Both the position numbers and the translations under genes were made by a program. From contig NZ_SLZF01000015.1 in the NCBI RefSeq assembly GCF_004341515.1, positions 62,001 through 126,000 of the forward strand: a stretch of DNA of 64,000 nt, written 5' to 3'. The first letter of the stretch is position 1. Each line of letters starts with the position of its first letter. This DNA is from Allobosea sp. BK604. Lineage in GTDB: Bacteria; Pseudomonadota; Alphaproteobacteria; Rhizobiales; Beijerinckiaceae. Positions 36,402 through 45,228 of this stretch are shown piece after piece. The notes under the pieces were generated by a model. It searched no databases. It was not told where the DNA came from and saw only the letters and a program-made list of their open reading frames with translations.

Positions 36402-37376
36402 ATGACCGCCTCCAAGCTCGACCAGCTCCGCCAGATGACCACGGTCGTCGCCGATACCGGCGATATCGAAGCGGTGCGCCGGCTCAAGCCGGTCGATTGC
36501 ACCACGAACCCGACCTTGCTGCTCAAGGCCGTCGAGACATCGGCCTATGCCTCGCTTGTCGAGGAGGCAATCGCCTGGGGCAGGAAAGCGGCAAGCAGCG
36601 GCGAGACGCGCGTCAACGCGGTCTGTGACCGGCTCGCCGTCACCTTCGGTGCGGAGCTCGCCAAGATCGTGCCGGGCCGGGTCTCGACCGAGGTCGATGC
36701 CGATCTCTCCTTCGATACGCAGGCCAGCATCGACAAGGCTCGCGCCATCATCGCCGCCTATAAGGAGCGCGGCATCGAGCGCGACCGCATCCTGATCAAG
36801 GTCGCCTCGACCTGGGAGGGCATCCAGGCCGCCAAGGTGCTGCAGGGCGAGGGCATCGACTGCAACCTGACCCTGCTCTTCTCGCTGGTCCAGGCTGTCG
36901 CCTGCGCCGATGCGAAAGCCTTCCTGATCTCGCCCTTCGTCGGCCGCATCCTCGACTGGCACGTCAAGGCCGGCGGCGGCCCCTACACGGCGGAGACCGA
37001 TCCCGGCGTCGTCTCGGTGCGCAACATCTACGCCTATTACAAGAGTCACGGCATCAATACGGTCGTGATGGGCGCCTCCTTCCGCAATACCGGCGAGATC
37101 GAGGCGCTGGCCGGCTGCGACCGGCTGACCATCGGCCCCGGCCTGCTCGACGAGCTCGCCGGAGCGACGGGCGAGCTGCCGCGCAAGCTCGCGCCCGAGA
37201 CGGTCGGCAAGGCCCCGGAGAAGCTGAATCTCGACGAGAAGGCCTTCCGCTTCGCCCTCAACGAGGACGCGATGGCGACGGAAAAGCTCTCCGAGGGCAT
37301 TCGCGGCTTCGTCAAGGACCTGCGCAGCCTGCGCAAGCTGGTTGCTGCCCGCCTGGAAGGCGCCAAGGCCGCCTGA
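36402..37376 (+). CDS. tal: Transaldolase
   Basis: The enzyme transfers a dihydroxyacetone unit between sugar phosphates in the non-oxidative pentose phosphate pathway. The 324-residue length fits the classical TalA/B type. Motifs are LKPVDCTTNPTLLLKA (about 28-43), VSTEVDADLSFDT, and RILIKVASTWEGIQAAKVL, which contains the Schiff-base lysine. SPFVGRILDW follows. It is 30 bp ahead of an SDR gene on the same strand. Confidence 0.97.
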   Translation: MTASKLDQLRQMTTVVADTGDIEAVRRLKPVDCTTNPTLLLKAVETSAYASLVEEAIAWGRKAASSGETRVNAVCDRLAVTFGAELAKIVPGRVSTEVDADLSFDTQASIDKARAIIAAYKERGIERDRILIKVASTWEGIQAAKVLQGEGIDCNLTLLFSLVQAVACADAKAFLISPFVGRILDWHVKAGGGPYTAETDPGVVSVRNIYAYYKSHGINTVVMGASFRNTGEIEALAGCDRLTIGPGLLDELAGATGELPRKLAPETVGKAPEKLNLDEKAFRFALNEDAMATEKLSEGIRGFVKDLRSLRKLVAARLEGAKAA

Positions 37377-37406
37377 CGCACCCCGATCTCGCGGAGTTCG
37401 ACCAGG

Positions 37407-38117
37407 ATGAAGACCGCGCCGATCGCCGTCGTCACCGGCGGCGCCAAGGGCATTGGCCGCGCCATTGCCGACCGGCTCGAGCAGGACGGGCTGACGCCTG
37501 TGGTCTGGGATCTCGACAAGCCGCTCGAGCGTGGCTGGGCTCATATCGCCTGCGATGTCTCGAACGAGCAGCAGGTCGCGGCCGCCACGTCGCTCACCGA
37601 GAGCGAGCATGGACCGATCGCAGTGCTCGTCAACAATGCCGGGCTGACGGGCCCCTCCACCAAGGTGGCCGAGACGCCGCTTGCGCAGTGGCTGAAGGTG
37701 CAGGCGGTCAACCTGACCGGCACGTTCCTGTGTTCCAAGGCCGTGGCCGAGGTGATGGTGACGCGTGGTTACGGTCGCATCGTCAATATCGCCTCGCTCG
37801 CCGGCAAGGAGGGCACGCCGACGCTCTCCGCCTATAGCGCAGCCAAGGCCGGCGTCATCGCCTTCACCAAGTCGCAGGGCAAGGAGCTGGCGCAGACCGG
37901 CGTGCTGGTCAACGCCGTCGCGCCGGCCGCGATCGACACCGATATCCTCCAGCAGATGTCGCCGGAGACGGTCGCGGCCATGATCGCGAAGAGCCCGCTC
38001 GGGCGTCTTGGCGAAGTCGAGGAGCTGGCGGAGCTGGTGGCCTGGTTGGCCAGCGAGCGCTGTTCCTTCTCGACCGGAGCGGTGTTCGATCTTTCGGGCG
38101 GCCGCGCGACGTACTGA
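37407..38117 (+). CDS. SDR family oxidoreductase (FabG-like)
   Basis: The 236-residue short-chain dehydrogenase has TGGAKGIGRAIA at 10-21 (dinucleotide binding), NNAG at 76-79, and the Ser-Tyr-Lys triad S130, Y143 and K147 (NIASLAG, YSAAKAG). An acidic residue after the second strand (DLDK) suggests NAD(H) rather than NADP(H). The substrate is not predictable; sugar or 3-oxoacyl reductase activity is typical of this branch. Position after tal hints at sugar metabolism. Confidence 0.93.
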   Translation: MKTAPIAVVTGGAKGIGRAIADRLEQDGLTPVVWDLDKPLERGWAHIACDVSNEQQVAAATSLTESEHGPIAVLVNNAGLTGPSTKVAETPLAQWLKVQAVNLTGTFLCSKAVAEVMVTRGYGRIVNIASLAGKEGTPTLSAYSAAKAGVIAFTKSQGKELAQTGVLVNAVAPAAIDTDILQQMSPETVAAMIAKSPLGRLGEVEELAELVAWLASERCSFSTGAVFDLSGGRATY

Positions 38118-38184
38118 GCCCTCACCATTGACGCCATTGGCTGGCGGTGGGAATTTAAGGCGTTTCCACCGGAGATTGGCGATC

Positions 38185-38784
38185 ATGACCGAAGCTCCGC
38201 TGCATCGTCGGCCTTCCCTCGGCACGCATCTGATTCCGCTCCGGCGCAACTGGGGCTGGCTGCTCGCAGCCGGAATCGCCCTGATCATCCTGGGCATTCT
38301 GGGCCTGGGGGCAGTGGCGCTGCTCAGCGTCGTCAGCGCGATCTGGTTCGGCGCGATGATCTTCGTCGGCGGCATCATCATGCTGGTCGATGCCGCCCGG
38401 CATGGCGGCTGGAAGAGCCGGCTGATGCATGTCCTGATCGGCGTGCTCTATCTCGCGCTCGGCGTCTACACCTTCCTCAACCCGCTCGCCGCGACGCTGT
38501 CGCTGACATTTGTGGCCGGCATCATGCTGGTTGCGGTCGGTATCCTGCGCATCTTCGTCGCCTTCCAGACCCGGCCGATGAAGGCCTGGATCTGGATCCT
38601 GATCTCCGGCCTGCTCTCGCTGGCGCTCGGCGGGCTGATCCTGGCGCAATGGCCGGCCTCCGGCCTTTGGGTGCTCGGCACCTTCCTCGCCTTCGAGCTG
38701 ATCGTTCAGGGCTGGGCCAGCATCGCGCTGGCGCGCGCCATCCGCTCGACCTTCGACGGGGTGATCAGCAGGCACGCAAGCTGA
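38185..38784 (+). CDS. HdeD family membrane protein (DUF308)
   Basis: The 199-residue protein has six hydrophobic helices in three pairs, for example WGWLLAAGIALIILGILGLG and AIWFGAMIFVGGIIMLVDAA. This is the repeat pattern of HdeD/DUF308 proteins. E. coli HdeD is linked to acid resistance; the role here is not established. The start at 38185 follows a GGAGA site. The frame continues open upstream but without a ribosome site, overlapping the SDR gene. Confidence 0.9.
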   Translation: MTEAPLHRRPSLGTHLIPLRRNWGWLLAAGIALIILGILGLGAVALLSVVSAIWFGAMIFVGGIIMLVDAARHGGWKSRLMHVLIGVLYLALGVYTFLNPLAATLSLTFVAGIMLVAVGILRIFVAFQTRPMKAWIWILISGLLSLALGGLILAQWPASGLWVLGTFLAFELIVQGWASIALARAIRSTFDGVISRHAS

Positions 38785-38888
38785 GGCGGTCCAGCGCCTA
38801 TCACCTTTGCGTGTAAGCGGAATCCGGTCACGGCGCAGCCATCAAGCGGGCGGCAGATACCATCGTGTCCACGATGGCAGGTATCGCC

Positions 38889-39458
38889 ATGAGCCGCTCG
38901 ACCGCGCCCCTCCTCGCCCTCTCTCTCGCTCTGCTGGCCGGCCCGGCCTCGGCCCAGTCGGCCTGGCGCTTCGATCGAAGTTCGACCGAGGTCAGCTTCG
39001 TCACCCATCGCTTCGGGGCGGTGGTGGCGACCGGTAAGTTCGGCCGCTTCGAGGGACAGCTCTCGCTCGATTTCGACCAGCCGGAACGGAGCCGGATCAG
39101 GGTCACGATCGATACCGGCTCGGTCTCCGCCGGTACCGCGCTGATGGACGGCTTCATCAAGGGCGAGAGCATGCTCGATACCGGCCGTTTCCCGAATGCG
39201 ATCTTCACCTCGACCAGCGTACGGCGCATGGGCGATCGCAGCCTCGAGATCAGGGGCAACCTCACGATCCGCTCTGTCACGCAGCCGATCACGGTGACGG
39301 CGACGGTTGATGGCGACATCGAGCGAGCCAAGCGCGGCGACAGGCTGCCATTCCATGCCGACGGTTCCTTCCTGCGGCCGGCTTACGGCATCGGCAAGGA
39401 TGTCAACGTCGTCGACGACAAGGTCGATCTCGTCATCAAGGGGCAGGTGATGCGATGA
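38889..39458 (+). CDS. YceI family periplasmic protein
   Basis: From the ATG at 38889 the protein has 189 residues, with a Sec signal peptide (TAPLLALSLALLAGPASAQ) followed by the YceI lipocalin-like domain: SAWRFDRSSTEVSFVTHRFGAVVATGKFGRF. YceI proteins bind polyisoprenoids such as quinones in the periplasm. Its stop overlaps the start of the cytochrome b561 gene by 4 bp (ATGA), the usual pairing in proteobacteria, which supports a quinone-related role. Alternative starts lie at 38865 (GTG) and 38874. Confidence 0.93.
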   Translation: MSRSTAPLLALSLALLAGPASAQSAWRFDRSSTEVSFVTHRFGAVVATGKFGRFEGQLSLDFDQPERSRIRVTIDTGSVSAGTALMDGFIKGESMLDTGRFPNAIFTSTSVRRMGDRSLEIRGNLTIRSVTQPITVTATVDGDIERAKRGDRLPFHADGSFLRPAYGIGKDVNVVDDKVDLVIKGQVMR

Positions 39459-40069
39459 GCGCCCGGGCCGTGCCAGGCGAGGGCGCGGTGCCGCAGGCCA
39501 AGGGCCGGCCGCGCCGCTGGCATCCGGCGCTCGTTGCGCTGCATTGGCTGACGCTGATCCTGATCGCGGCGCAATTCCTGATCGCCAGCCCGATGCAGGA
39601 CGAGACGCGCAATCTGGTCGAGCGTTTCGAACTTTACCAGCTGCACAAGTCGATCGGCCTGACCGTCGCCGGCTTCGTCGTCGCGCGGCTGCTCCTGCGC
39701 CTGGTCATCAAGCCGCCAGCGCCTGCGAATGAGGGCCGCCTGCTGCGCCTCGCCAGCGACGCCGTCCACAGCGGGCTTTATCTCTGCGTCATCGCGCTGC
39801 CGGTGACGGGCCTGTTGATGGCCGCAGCTTCGCCGATCCAGATCCCCACCCTCTATTTCGGGCTGTTCCAGGTGCCGCATCCGATCGGGCCGGACAAGGC
39901 GACCTATGAGCTGATGCTGCGCCTGCACGATTGGGCGGGGAACACGCTGCTGGCCCTCGGCGCCGTGCATTTTGGCGCGGTGCTGGTGCATATCGCGCTC
40001 TGGCACGACAACCTGCTGCGCCGGATGTGGTTCGGGCGCGGGAAGGCACAGCCGTCATTGCGCGCATAG
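39455..40069 (+). CDS. Cytochrome b561 family protein
   Basis: The 204-residue protein has four membrane helices with histidines placed for two b haems: HPALVALHWLTLILIAAQF in helix 1, LHKSIGLTVAGFVVAR in helix 2, and LHDWAGNTLLALGAVHFGAVLVHIALW in the last helices. This matches prokaryotic cytochrome b561, which moves electrons between quinol and periplasmic acceptors. It is coupled to the YceI gene by a 4-bp overlap. The stop codon lies inside the first copy of a 102-bp tandem repeat. Confidence 0.94.
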   Translation: MSARAVPGEGAVPQAKGRPRRWHPALVALHWLTLILIAAQFLIASPMQDETRNLVERFELYQLHKSIGLTVAGFVVARLLLRLVIKPPAPANEGRLLRLASDAVHSGLYLCVIALPVTGLLMAAASPIQIPTLYFGLFQVPHPIGPDKATYELMLRLHDWAGNTLLALGAVHFGAVLVHIALWHDNLLRRMWFGRGKAQPSLRA

Positions 40070-40271
40070 AGCATTTTCGAGCGAAGTGGATACCGGTTCG
40101 CGTGAAGAAAATGCGTTAGAACAAAGAGATAGAGAATTTTCGCGATTCAGAGAAGCGCGGAAATGCTCTAGAGCATTTTCGAGCGAAGTGGATACCGGTT
40201 CGCGTGAAGAAAATGCGTCAAAACAAGTAGATAGAGAATTTTCGCGATTCGAAGAAACGCGGAAATGCTCT
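40068..40271. repeat. Two tandem copies of a 102-bp palindromic-ended element
   Basis: Copy 1 spans 40068-40169 and copy 2 spans 40170-40271. They differ at about seven positions. Each starts AGAGCATTTTCGAGCGAAG and ends GCGGAAATGCTCT, so the ends are inverted. The inner core, GATACCGGTTCGCGTGAAG, matches the element upstream of hisD (11991-12039). The first copy begins within the stop codon of the cytochrome b561 gene. Confidence 0.9.
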
Positions 40272-40345
40272 AGCGAAGCAATCCAGGGGGCAGCTGGACA
40301 CCCAGTCTTCCTGGATTGCTTCGTCGCTACGCTCCTCGCAATGAC
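40272..40345. repeat. CAATCCAGG palindromic element, copy 1
   Basis: AGCGAAGCAATCCAGG at the left faces CCTGGATTGCTTCG on the right, ending in CTCGCAATGAC. The left end is shortened relative to the copy at 49821-49900, and it abuts the 102-bp tandem repeats. Confidence 0.8.
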
Positions 40346-40347
40346 GA

Positions 40348-42018
40348 CTAGCCCTTCTCAGCCAGCGCCTCGGCGCGGATCGTGCTCAGCGTCTTCGCCG
40401 GCGTGATCGCCTCGGGATCGAGGATGCAGTGCAGGATCGCCGGCTTGCCGCTTGCGACCGCACGCTCGAAGGCCGGTGCGAATTCGGCCGTGGTCTCGAC
40501 CCGCTCGCCATAGCCGCCGAAGGCTTTCGCATAGGCCGCGAAATCCGGGTTCTTCAGCATCGTCGCCGAGACGCGGCCAGGGTATTCGCGCTCCTGATGC
40601 ATGCGGATCGTGCCGTACATGCCGTTATCGACGACGACGACGATCACCGGCAGCTCGTATTGCACGGCGGTCGCGAAATCCTGCCCGTTCATCAGGAAGC
40701 AGCCATCCCCGGCGAAGGCGACCACCGTCCGCTCGGGAAACAGCCGCTTGGCTCCGATCGCGGCCGGCACGCCATAGCCCATCGAGCCCGAGGTCGGTGC
40801 GAGCTGGGTCGCGAACTTGGTGAAGCGGTGGAAGCGGTGCACCCAGGTGGCGTAGTTGCCGGCGCCGTTGCACAGGATCGCATCATCCGGAAGGTTGCGC
40901 CGCAGCCAGGTCACGGCCTCGCCGGGATGGAACGTGCCCGGCACCGGCGCGGGCTGCTCGCTCCAGCCGAGATAGGCCTCGTGCGCCTCGGCCGCGGCAC
41001 CCGCCCAGGGAATGGTCTGCGGCGGATGCACGGTCTCCAGCGCCGCGCAGAAAGCGGTCGGCGAGGCGTTGATCGCGAGCGAGGGGCGGTAGACGCGGCC
41101 GAGCTCTTCCGGATCGGGATGGACGTGGACGAGAGGCCGGCCCGGATTGGGAATGCCGAACAGCTTGTAGGACTGGCTCGGCATCTCTGAAAGCCGCCCG
41201 CCGACGACCAGGACGAGATCGCTCTCCTTGATCCGCTTCAGTAATTTCGGATTGGGACCGATGCCGAGATCGCCGCCGAAATTCGGATGATCGGCCGGAA
41301 AGAGCATCTGGCGGCGGAAGGAGACGAAGACCGGCAGGTCGAAGCGCTCGGCGAAGCGCTGGAAGCGCTCGATCGCCTGCGGGTTCCAGCGTGAGCCGCC
41401 GAGGATCGCAACCGGGGATTTCGCCGCCCAGAGGCGCTTCTGCAGGTCGATCGTCTGCAGCAGTGAAGGGTGCGTCTCGGTGACCTGGTAGGGCTCGGCA
41501 TCCGCGACATCGGCGAGGTCGGTCAGCACGTCCTCGGGCAGCGCGATCACCACCGGGCCGGGCCGGCCGGAGGTCGCGACATGGAAGGCGCGGCTGATGA
41601 GCTCCGGGATGCGCGCGGCATCGTCGATCTCGGTCGCCCATTTCGTCATCGTGCCGAAGACGGCGCGATAGTCGAGCTCCTGGAAGGCCTCGCGCTCGCG
41701 CATGCCGCGCTCGATCTGCCCGACGAACAGGATCATCGGCGTCGAATCCTGGTCGGCGATATGGATGCCCGGCGAGGCATTGGTCGCGCCCGGCCCGCGC
41801 GTGACGAAGCAGATGCCGGGCTTGCCGGTCAGCTTGCCGGCGGCCTCGGCCATCATCGCCGCGCCGCCCTCGGCCCGGCAGATCGTCACCTTGAGACTGG
41901 CGTCGTGCAGCGCGTCGAGCACGGCGAGATAGCTCTCGCCCGGCACGCAGAAGGCGTCGGTGGCGCCGTGGATCAGAAGTTGGTCGACGAGGATCTGTCC
42001 GCCGGTACGCTCAGCCAT
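40348..42018 (-). CDS. Thiamine-diphosphate-dependent enzyme, acetolactate-synthase-like
   Basis: The 556-residue protein has the three-domain ThDP fold. The N-terminal pyrimidine-binding domain carries the activating glutamate E50 (CRAEGGAAMMAEA). The central domain begins SPVAILGG. The C-terminal pyrophosphate-binding domain has GDGCFLMNGQDFATAVQYELPVIVVVVDN, the GDG-N motif. It resembles catalytic subunits of acetolactate synthase and benzoylformate decarboxylase-type enzymes. No ilvH-like regulatory subunit is nearby, so a catabolic role is more likely than branched-chain amino acid synthesis. It precedes, on the same strand, no further gene; the CoA-transferase lies upstream by 116 bp with a repeat between. 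Confidence 0.9.
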   Translation of the reverse strand: MAERTGGQILVDQLLIHGATDAFCVPGESYLAVLDALHDASLKVTICRAEGGAAMMAEAAGKLTGKPGICFVTRGPGATNASPGIHIADQDSTPMILFVGQIERGMREREAFQELDYRAVFGTMTKWATEIDDAARIPELISRAFHVATSGRPGPVVIALPEDVLTDLADVADAEPYQVTETHPSLLQTIDLQKRLWAAKSPVAILGGSRWNPQAIERFQRFAERFDLPVFVSFRRQMLFPADHPNFGGDLGIGPNPKLLKRIKESDLVLVVGGRLSEMPSQSYKLFGIPNPGRPLVHVHPDPEELGRVYRPSLAINASPTAFCAALETVHPPQTIPWAGAAAEAHEAYLGWSEQPAPVPGTFHPGEAVTWLRRNLPDDAILCNGAGNYATWVHRFHRFTKFATQLAPTSGSMGYGVPAAIGAKRLFPERTVVAFAGDGCFLMNGQDFATAVQYELPVIVVVVDNGMYGTIRMHQEREYPGRVSATMLKNPDFAAYAKAFGGYGERVETTAEFAPAFERAVASGKPAILHCILDPEAITPAKTLSTIRAEALAEKG

Positions 42019-42041
42019 TGCCTTGATTCCCTGTCCTTGGC

Positions 42042-42126
42042 GTCATTGCGTGGAGGCGCAGCCGATGAAGCGATCGAGGAGGACTGCGCGAGACCCCCTG
42101 GATTGTTTCGCTGCACTCGCAATGAC
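42042..42126. repeat. CAATCCAGG-type palindromic element, degenerate copy
   Basis: GTCATTGCG at the left faces CGCAATGAC at the right, with CCCTGGATTG inside. The left arm is decayed. It lies between the ThDP enzyme and CoA-transferase genes. Confidence 0.65.
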
Positions 42127-42134
42127 CGCATATC

Positions 42135-43316
42135 TCATCGAGCCGGCCCGCCCCAGGCGGGATCGTTCAGAATCTCGTCGGCGTGTTCGCCGAGCCGGGG
42201 GCTCGGGCGCGGCGCGACCTGCCTGACGCCGTCCATCACGATCGGCGAGGCGACGGTCGGGATCGTGCCGGCGGCAGCCGCCTCGGATGGCAGCTCGACC
42301 TTGACGCCGCGCGCGATCACCTGCGGATCGGCGAAGACCTCGTCGATCCCGTTGATCGGCCCGGCGGGAACGCCGACCTTCTCCAGCGCCGCCAGCAGAT
42401 CGGCCTTGCCGTAGCGCTGCGTCAGCAGGTGCAGCTTCTCGGTCAGCACGGCGCGATTGGCGACGCGCGAGCGATTGTCAGCATAATCGGGCTGACCGGC
42501 CAGCTCGGGCTCGCCCAGCACCTCGCAGAGCTTGCGCCACTGCCCGTCATTGCCGGTGGCGATGATGATATGCCCGTCTGCGACCGGGAAGACGTCGTAG
42601 GGCACGATGTTCGGATGAGCGTTGCCGAGACGCGGCGCCGGCTTGCCCGAGACGAGATAGTTCATCGCCTGGTTGCCGAGCACGGCGATCTGCGTGTCGA
42701 GCAGCGCCATGTCGAGCGTCGCACCCTCGCCGGTCGCATCGCGCCGGCGCAGCGCCGAGAGGATGCCGGTCGAGGCATAGAGCCCGGTGAAGATATCGGC
42801 GACGGCATAGCCCGCCTTCATCGGCGCGCCCGCCGGCTCGCCGGTGACCGACATCGGTCCACCCATGCCCTGGACCAGGAAGTCGTAGCCGGCACGCGGG
42901 GCATAGGGGCCGTCCTGGCCGAAGCCGGTGACCGAGCAATAGATCAGCCTCGGATAGGCTGCGCGCAGCGACGCGGCGTCGAGCCCGTATTTCGTGAGGC
43001 CGCCGACCTTGAAGTTCTCGATGACGATATCGGCATGGCCGGCGAGCCGGCGCACCAGCGCCTGGCCTTCCTCGGTGCGGAAATCGGCCGTGATCGAGCG
43101 CTTGCCGCGGTTGGCCGAGTGGAAATAGGCGGCGGAGAGGTGCTCGCCATCCCCGCCTTCGACGAAAGGCGGCCCCCATTTGCGCGTGTCGTCGCCCTCG
43201 GGCGCCTCGACCTTGACGACATCGGCGCCGAGATCGGCGAGCAATTGCCCGATCCAGGGGCCTGCGAGGATGCGCGCCAGTTCGAGGACGCGCAGGCCGG
43301 CGAGGGGAGGGGTCAT
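42135..43316 (-). CDS. CaiB/BaiF family (class III) CoA-transferase, possibly glutarate CoA-transferase
   Basis: From the ATG at 43316 (MTPPLAGLRVLELARILAGPW) the protein has 393 residues. The family's KVEAPEGDDTR and NRGKRSITADFRTEEGQALVRRLAGHADIVIENFKVG lie in the first third. The catalytic aspartate is in LDMALLDTQIAVL. GAGPINGIDEVFADPQ-like segments close the second half. Class III CoA-transferases next to glutaryl-CoA dehydrogenase commonly act on glutarate. That specificity is inferred from the neighbour 0.6 kb away. The start overlaps the stop of the exonuclease gene by 4 bp. Confidence 0.92.
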   Translation of the reverse strand: MTPPLAGLRVLELARILAGPWIGQLLADLGADVVKVEAPEGDDTRKWGPPFVEGGDGEHLSAAYFHSANRGKRSITADFRTEEGQALVRRLAGHADIVIENFKVGGLTKYGLDAASLRAAYPRLIYCSVTGFGQDGPYAPRAGYDFLVQGMGGPMSVTGEPAGAPMKAGYAVADIFTGLYASTGILSALRRRDATGEGATLDMALLDTQIAVLGNQAMNYLVSGKPAPRLGNAHPNIVPYDVFPVADGHIIIATGNDGQWRKLCEVLGEPELAGQPDYADNRSRVANRAVLTEKLHLLTQRYGKADLLAALEKVGVPAGPINGIDEVFADPQVIARGVKVELPSEAAAAGTIPTVASPIVMDGVRQVAPRPSPRLGEHADEILNDPAWGGPAR

Positions 43317-43888
43317 CCTGCTACTTTGCTCCGCTCGCTGAGGATTGCCGGGCCATGATCGGCTAGCAGCTGCGCCACGATCCGCGCAATATTGCGCGCG
43401 TCGTCGCCGCCCCGATGGTGCCGGCCTTCCAGCTGCATTCCATAGGCCTCCAAGGCGCGAGCCATGCCCATCTGCTTGCTGCGCGGCTGCGTCAGCCGGG
43501 CGTGCAGCGCCTTGCCGTTGATGTGGTCGGGGCCGAACGGATAGGTGACCCGCTTGTTCTCGCAATCGCGCATGAACTGCTTGCGGTCGTAATCGCCCCA
43601 GGACAGCCAGAGCCGGTTTGCCGCATCGAATTCATCGGTCAATCTGGCGCAGGCTTCGGCGAAGCCACCTCCACTTGCCGCCTCACCCGCCCCTATGCCG
43701 GTGAGCTCCACGCAGAACGGGCTGACTTCTGACAGTACGGGCCGGACCATCAGCGAGTGCGCAGGACCAATCGCCCCAGATTCCGCGTCCAGCACGCAAA
43801 TGCCGATCTCGATGATTTCGTTGACCTGGCCATCCGGGGGAGCCCCATCCCAGCAGGTCGCCTCGACATCGACGATATTGATCAGCAT
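43313..43888 (-). CDS. DEDDh 3'-5' exonuclease
   Basis: From the ATG at 43888 the 191-residue protein starts MLINIVDVEATCWDG with exonuclease motif I (D7 and E9). Motif II is in LSWGDYDRKQF, and motif III is HRGGDDARNIARI, giving the H-x4-D of DEDDh enzymes. The layout resembles ERI1/KapD-type exonucleases that trim RNA or single-stranded ends. It overlaps the CoA-transferase gene by 4 bp, an odd partner for a catabolic enzyme. An upstream in-frame ATG at 43960 lies in a repeat-bearing gap and is less likely. Confidence 0.9.
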   Translation of the reverse strand: MLINIVDVEATCWDGAPPDGQVNEIIEIGICVLDAESGAIGPAHSLMVRPVLSEVSPFCVELTGIGAGEAASGGGFAEACARLTDEFDAANRLWLSWGDYDRKQFMRDCENKRVTYPFGPDHINGKALHARLTQPRSKQMGMARALEAYGMQLEGRHHRGGDDARNIARIVAQLLADHGPAILSERSKVAG

Positions 43889-43947
43889 GGCCTCGGGATG
43901 TGTCGTGCCGGCCGGCGGCCGTTTCTCGGGTAGTGCGCGATAGGGAG

Positions 43948-43970
43948 ATGGCCGGGTCAAGCCCGGCCAT
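43948..43970. terminator. Hairpin after the glutaryl-CoA dehydrogenase gene (dispersed ATGGCCGGG element)
   Basis: ATGGCCGGG (43948-43956) pairs perfectly with CCCGGCCAT (43962-43970) around TCAAG. Elements of this form are frequent between genes in Hyphomicrobiales. It sits 11 bp past the gcdH stop and may terminate that transcript. Confidence 0.65.
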
Positions 43971-43981
43971 GATGGCAGTTC

Positions 43982-45199
43982 TCAGAAAAACGCCTGCAGC
44001 CCGGTGATCGCCCGACCCAGGATGAGCGCGTGCACGTCATGCGCGCCCTCATAGGTGTTGACCGTCTCCAGGTTCGCCGCGTGGCGCATGACGTGGTACT
44101 CGATCGAGATGCCGTTGCCGCCATGCATGTCGCGGGAGAGGCGGGCGATGTCCAGCGCCTTGCCGCAATTGTTGCGCTTGACGATCGAGATCATCTCCGG
44201 GGCCATCTTGCCCTCGTCCATCAGCCGGCCGACGCGGAGCGAACCCTGCAGGCCGAGATTGATCTCGGTCAGCATGTCCGCGAGCTTCTTCTGGTAGAGC
44301 TGGGTCTGGGCGAGCGGCTTGTTGAACTGCTTGCGGTCGAGCCCGTATTGGCGGGCGCGGTGGAAGCAATCCTCGGCGGCGCCCATCACGCCCCAGGAAA
44401 TGCCGTAGCGGGCGCGGTTGAGGCAGCCGAACGGGCCCTTCAGGCCGGAGACGTTCGGCAGCAGGTTCTCCTCGGGAACGATGACGTCGTCCATGACGAC
44501 CTCGCCGGTGATCGAGGCGCGCAGCGAGAGCTTGCCGCCGATCTTCGGCGCCGAGAGGCCCTTCATGCCCTTCTCGAGGATGAAGCCGCGGATCTGGTTG
44601 TCATGCGCGACCGACTTGGCCCAGATCACGAAGACATCGGCGATCGGCGAGTTCGAGATCCACATCTTCGATCCCGTCAGCTTGTAGCCGTCGGCGACCT
44701 TCTCGGCGCGGGTCTTCATGCCCGCGGGGTCTGAGCCGGCATCCGGCTCGGTCAGGCCGAAGCAGCCGACCCATTCCCCCGAGGCGAGCTTGGGCAGGTA
44801 CTTCTTGCGCTGGCTTTCGTCGCCATAGGCGTAGATCGGGTACATCACCAGCGAGGACTGCACCGACATCATCGAGCGATAGCCGGAATCGACCCGCTCG
44901 ACCTCGCGCGCCACCAGCCCGTAGGAGACGTAGTTGGCGCCGGCGCAGCCATAATCTTCCGGCAGCGTCACGCCGAGCAGGCCGAGCTCGCCCATCTCGT
45001 TGAAGATGGCGCGGTCGGTCTTCTCCTCGAGATAGGCCTCGGCGACCCGCGGCAGCAGCTTGTCCTGCGCATAGTCGCGCGCCGTGTCGCGGATCAGCCG
45101 CTCGTCTTCCGTGAGCTGCTCGTCGAACAGGAACGGATCGGCCCAGTTGAACTCGGCCGGCTTGTGGTCATGGGCGGTCTTGCGAGCGGCCTCTGTCAT
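43982..45199 (-). CDS. gcdH: Glutaryl-CoA dehydrogenase
   Basis: GcdH oxidatively decarboxylates glutaryl-CoA to crotonyl-CoA in lysine and tryptophan breakdown. The 405 residues match the family: an N-terminal FNWADPFLFDEQLTEDE, then CFGLTEPDAGSDPAGMKTRA (FAD/substrate), and the C-terminal DMHGGNGISIEYHVMRHAANLETVNTYEGAHDVHALILGRAITG. The catalytic base is E384 in NTYEG. The conserved arginine for the substrate carboxylate lies in the first third. Neighbouring CoA-transferase and piperidine-6-carboxylate-type dehydrogenase genes agree with a lysine-to-glutarate route. Confidence 0.96.
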   Translation of the reverse strand: MTEAARKTAHDHKPAEFNWADPFLFDEQLTEDERLIRDTARDYAQDKLLPRVAEAYLEEKTDRAIFNEMGELGLLGVTLPEDYGCAGANYVSYGLVAREVERVDSGYRSMMSVQSSLVMYPIYAYGDESQRKKYLPKLASGEWVGCFGLTEPDAGSDPAGMKTRAEKVADGYKLTGSKMWISNSPIADVFVIWAKSVAHDNQIRGFILEKGMKGLSAPKIGGKLSLRASITGEVVMDDVIVPEENLLPNVSGLKGPFGCLNRARYGISWGVMGAAEDCFHRARQYGLDRKQFNKPLAQTQLYQKKLADMLTEINLGLQGSLRVGRLMDEGKMAPEMISIVKRNNCGKALDIARLSRDMHGGNGISIEYHVMRHAANLETVNTYEGAHDVHALILGRAITGLQAFF

Positions 45200-45228
45200 G
45201 GTCGTTCTCCCGTTATTCCTCTTTCACC

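Noticed and set aside
40068..40345. CRISPR array
   Set aside because: There are only two long repeats placed directly head to tail without spacers, followed by an unrelated palindrome. No cas genes are present.
40348..42018. Biosynthetic acetolactate synthase large subunit
   Set aside because: No small regulatory subunit gene is adjacent, and the neighbours are catabolic genes. The fold is right but the specific assignment is not supported.
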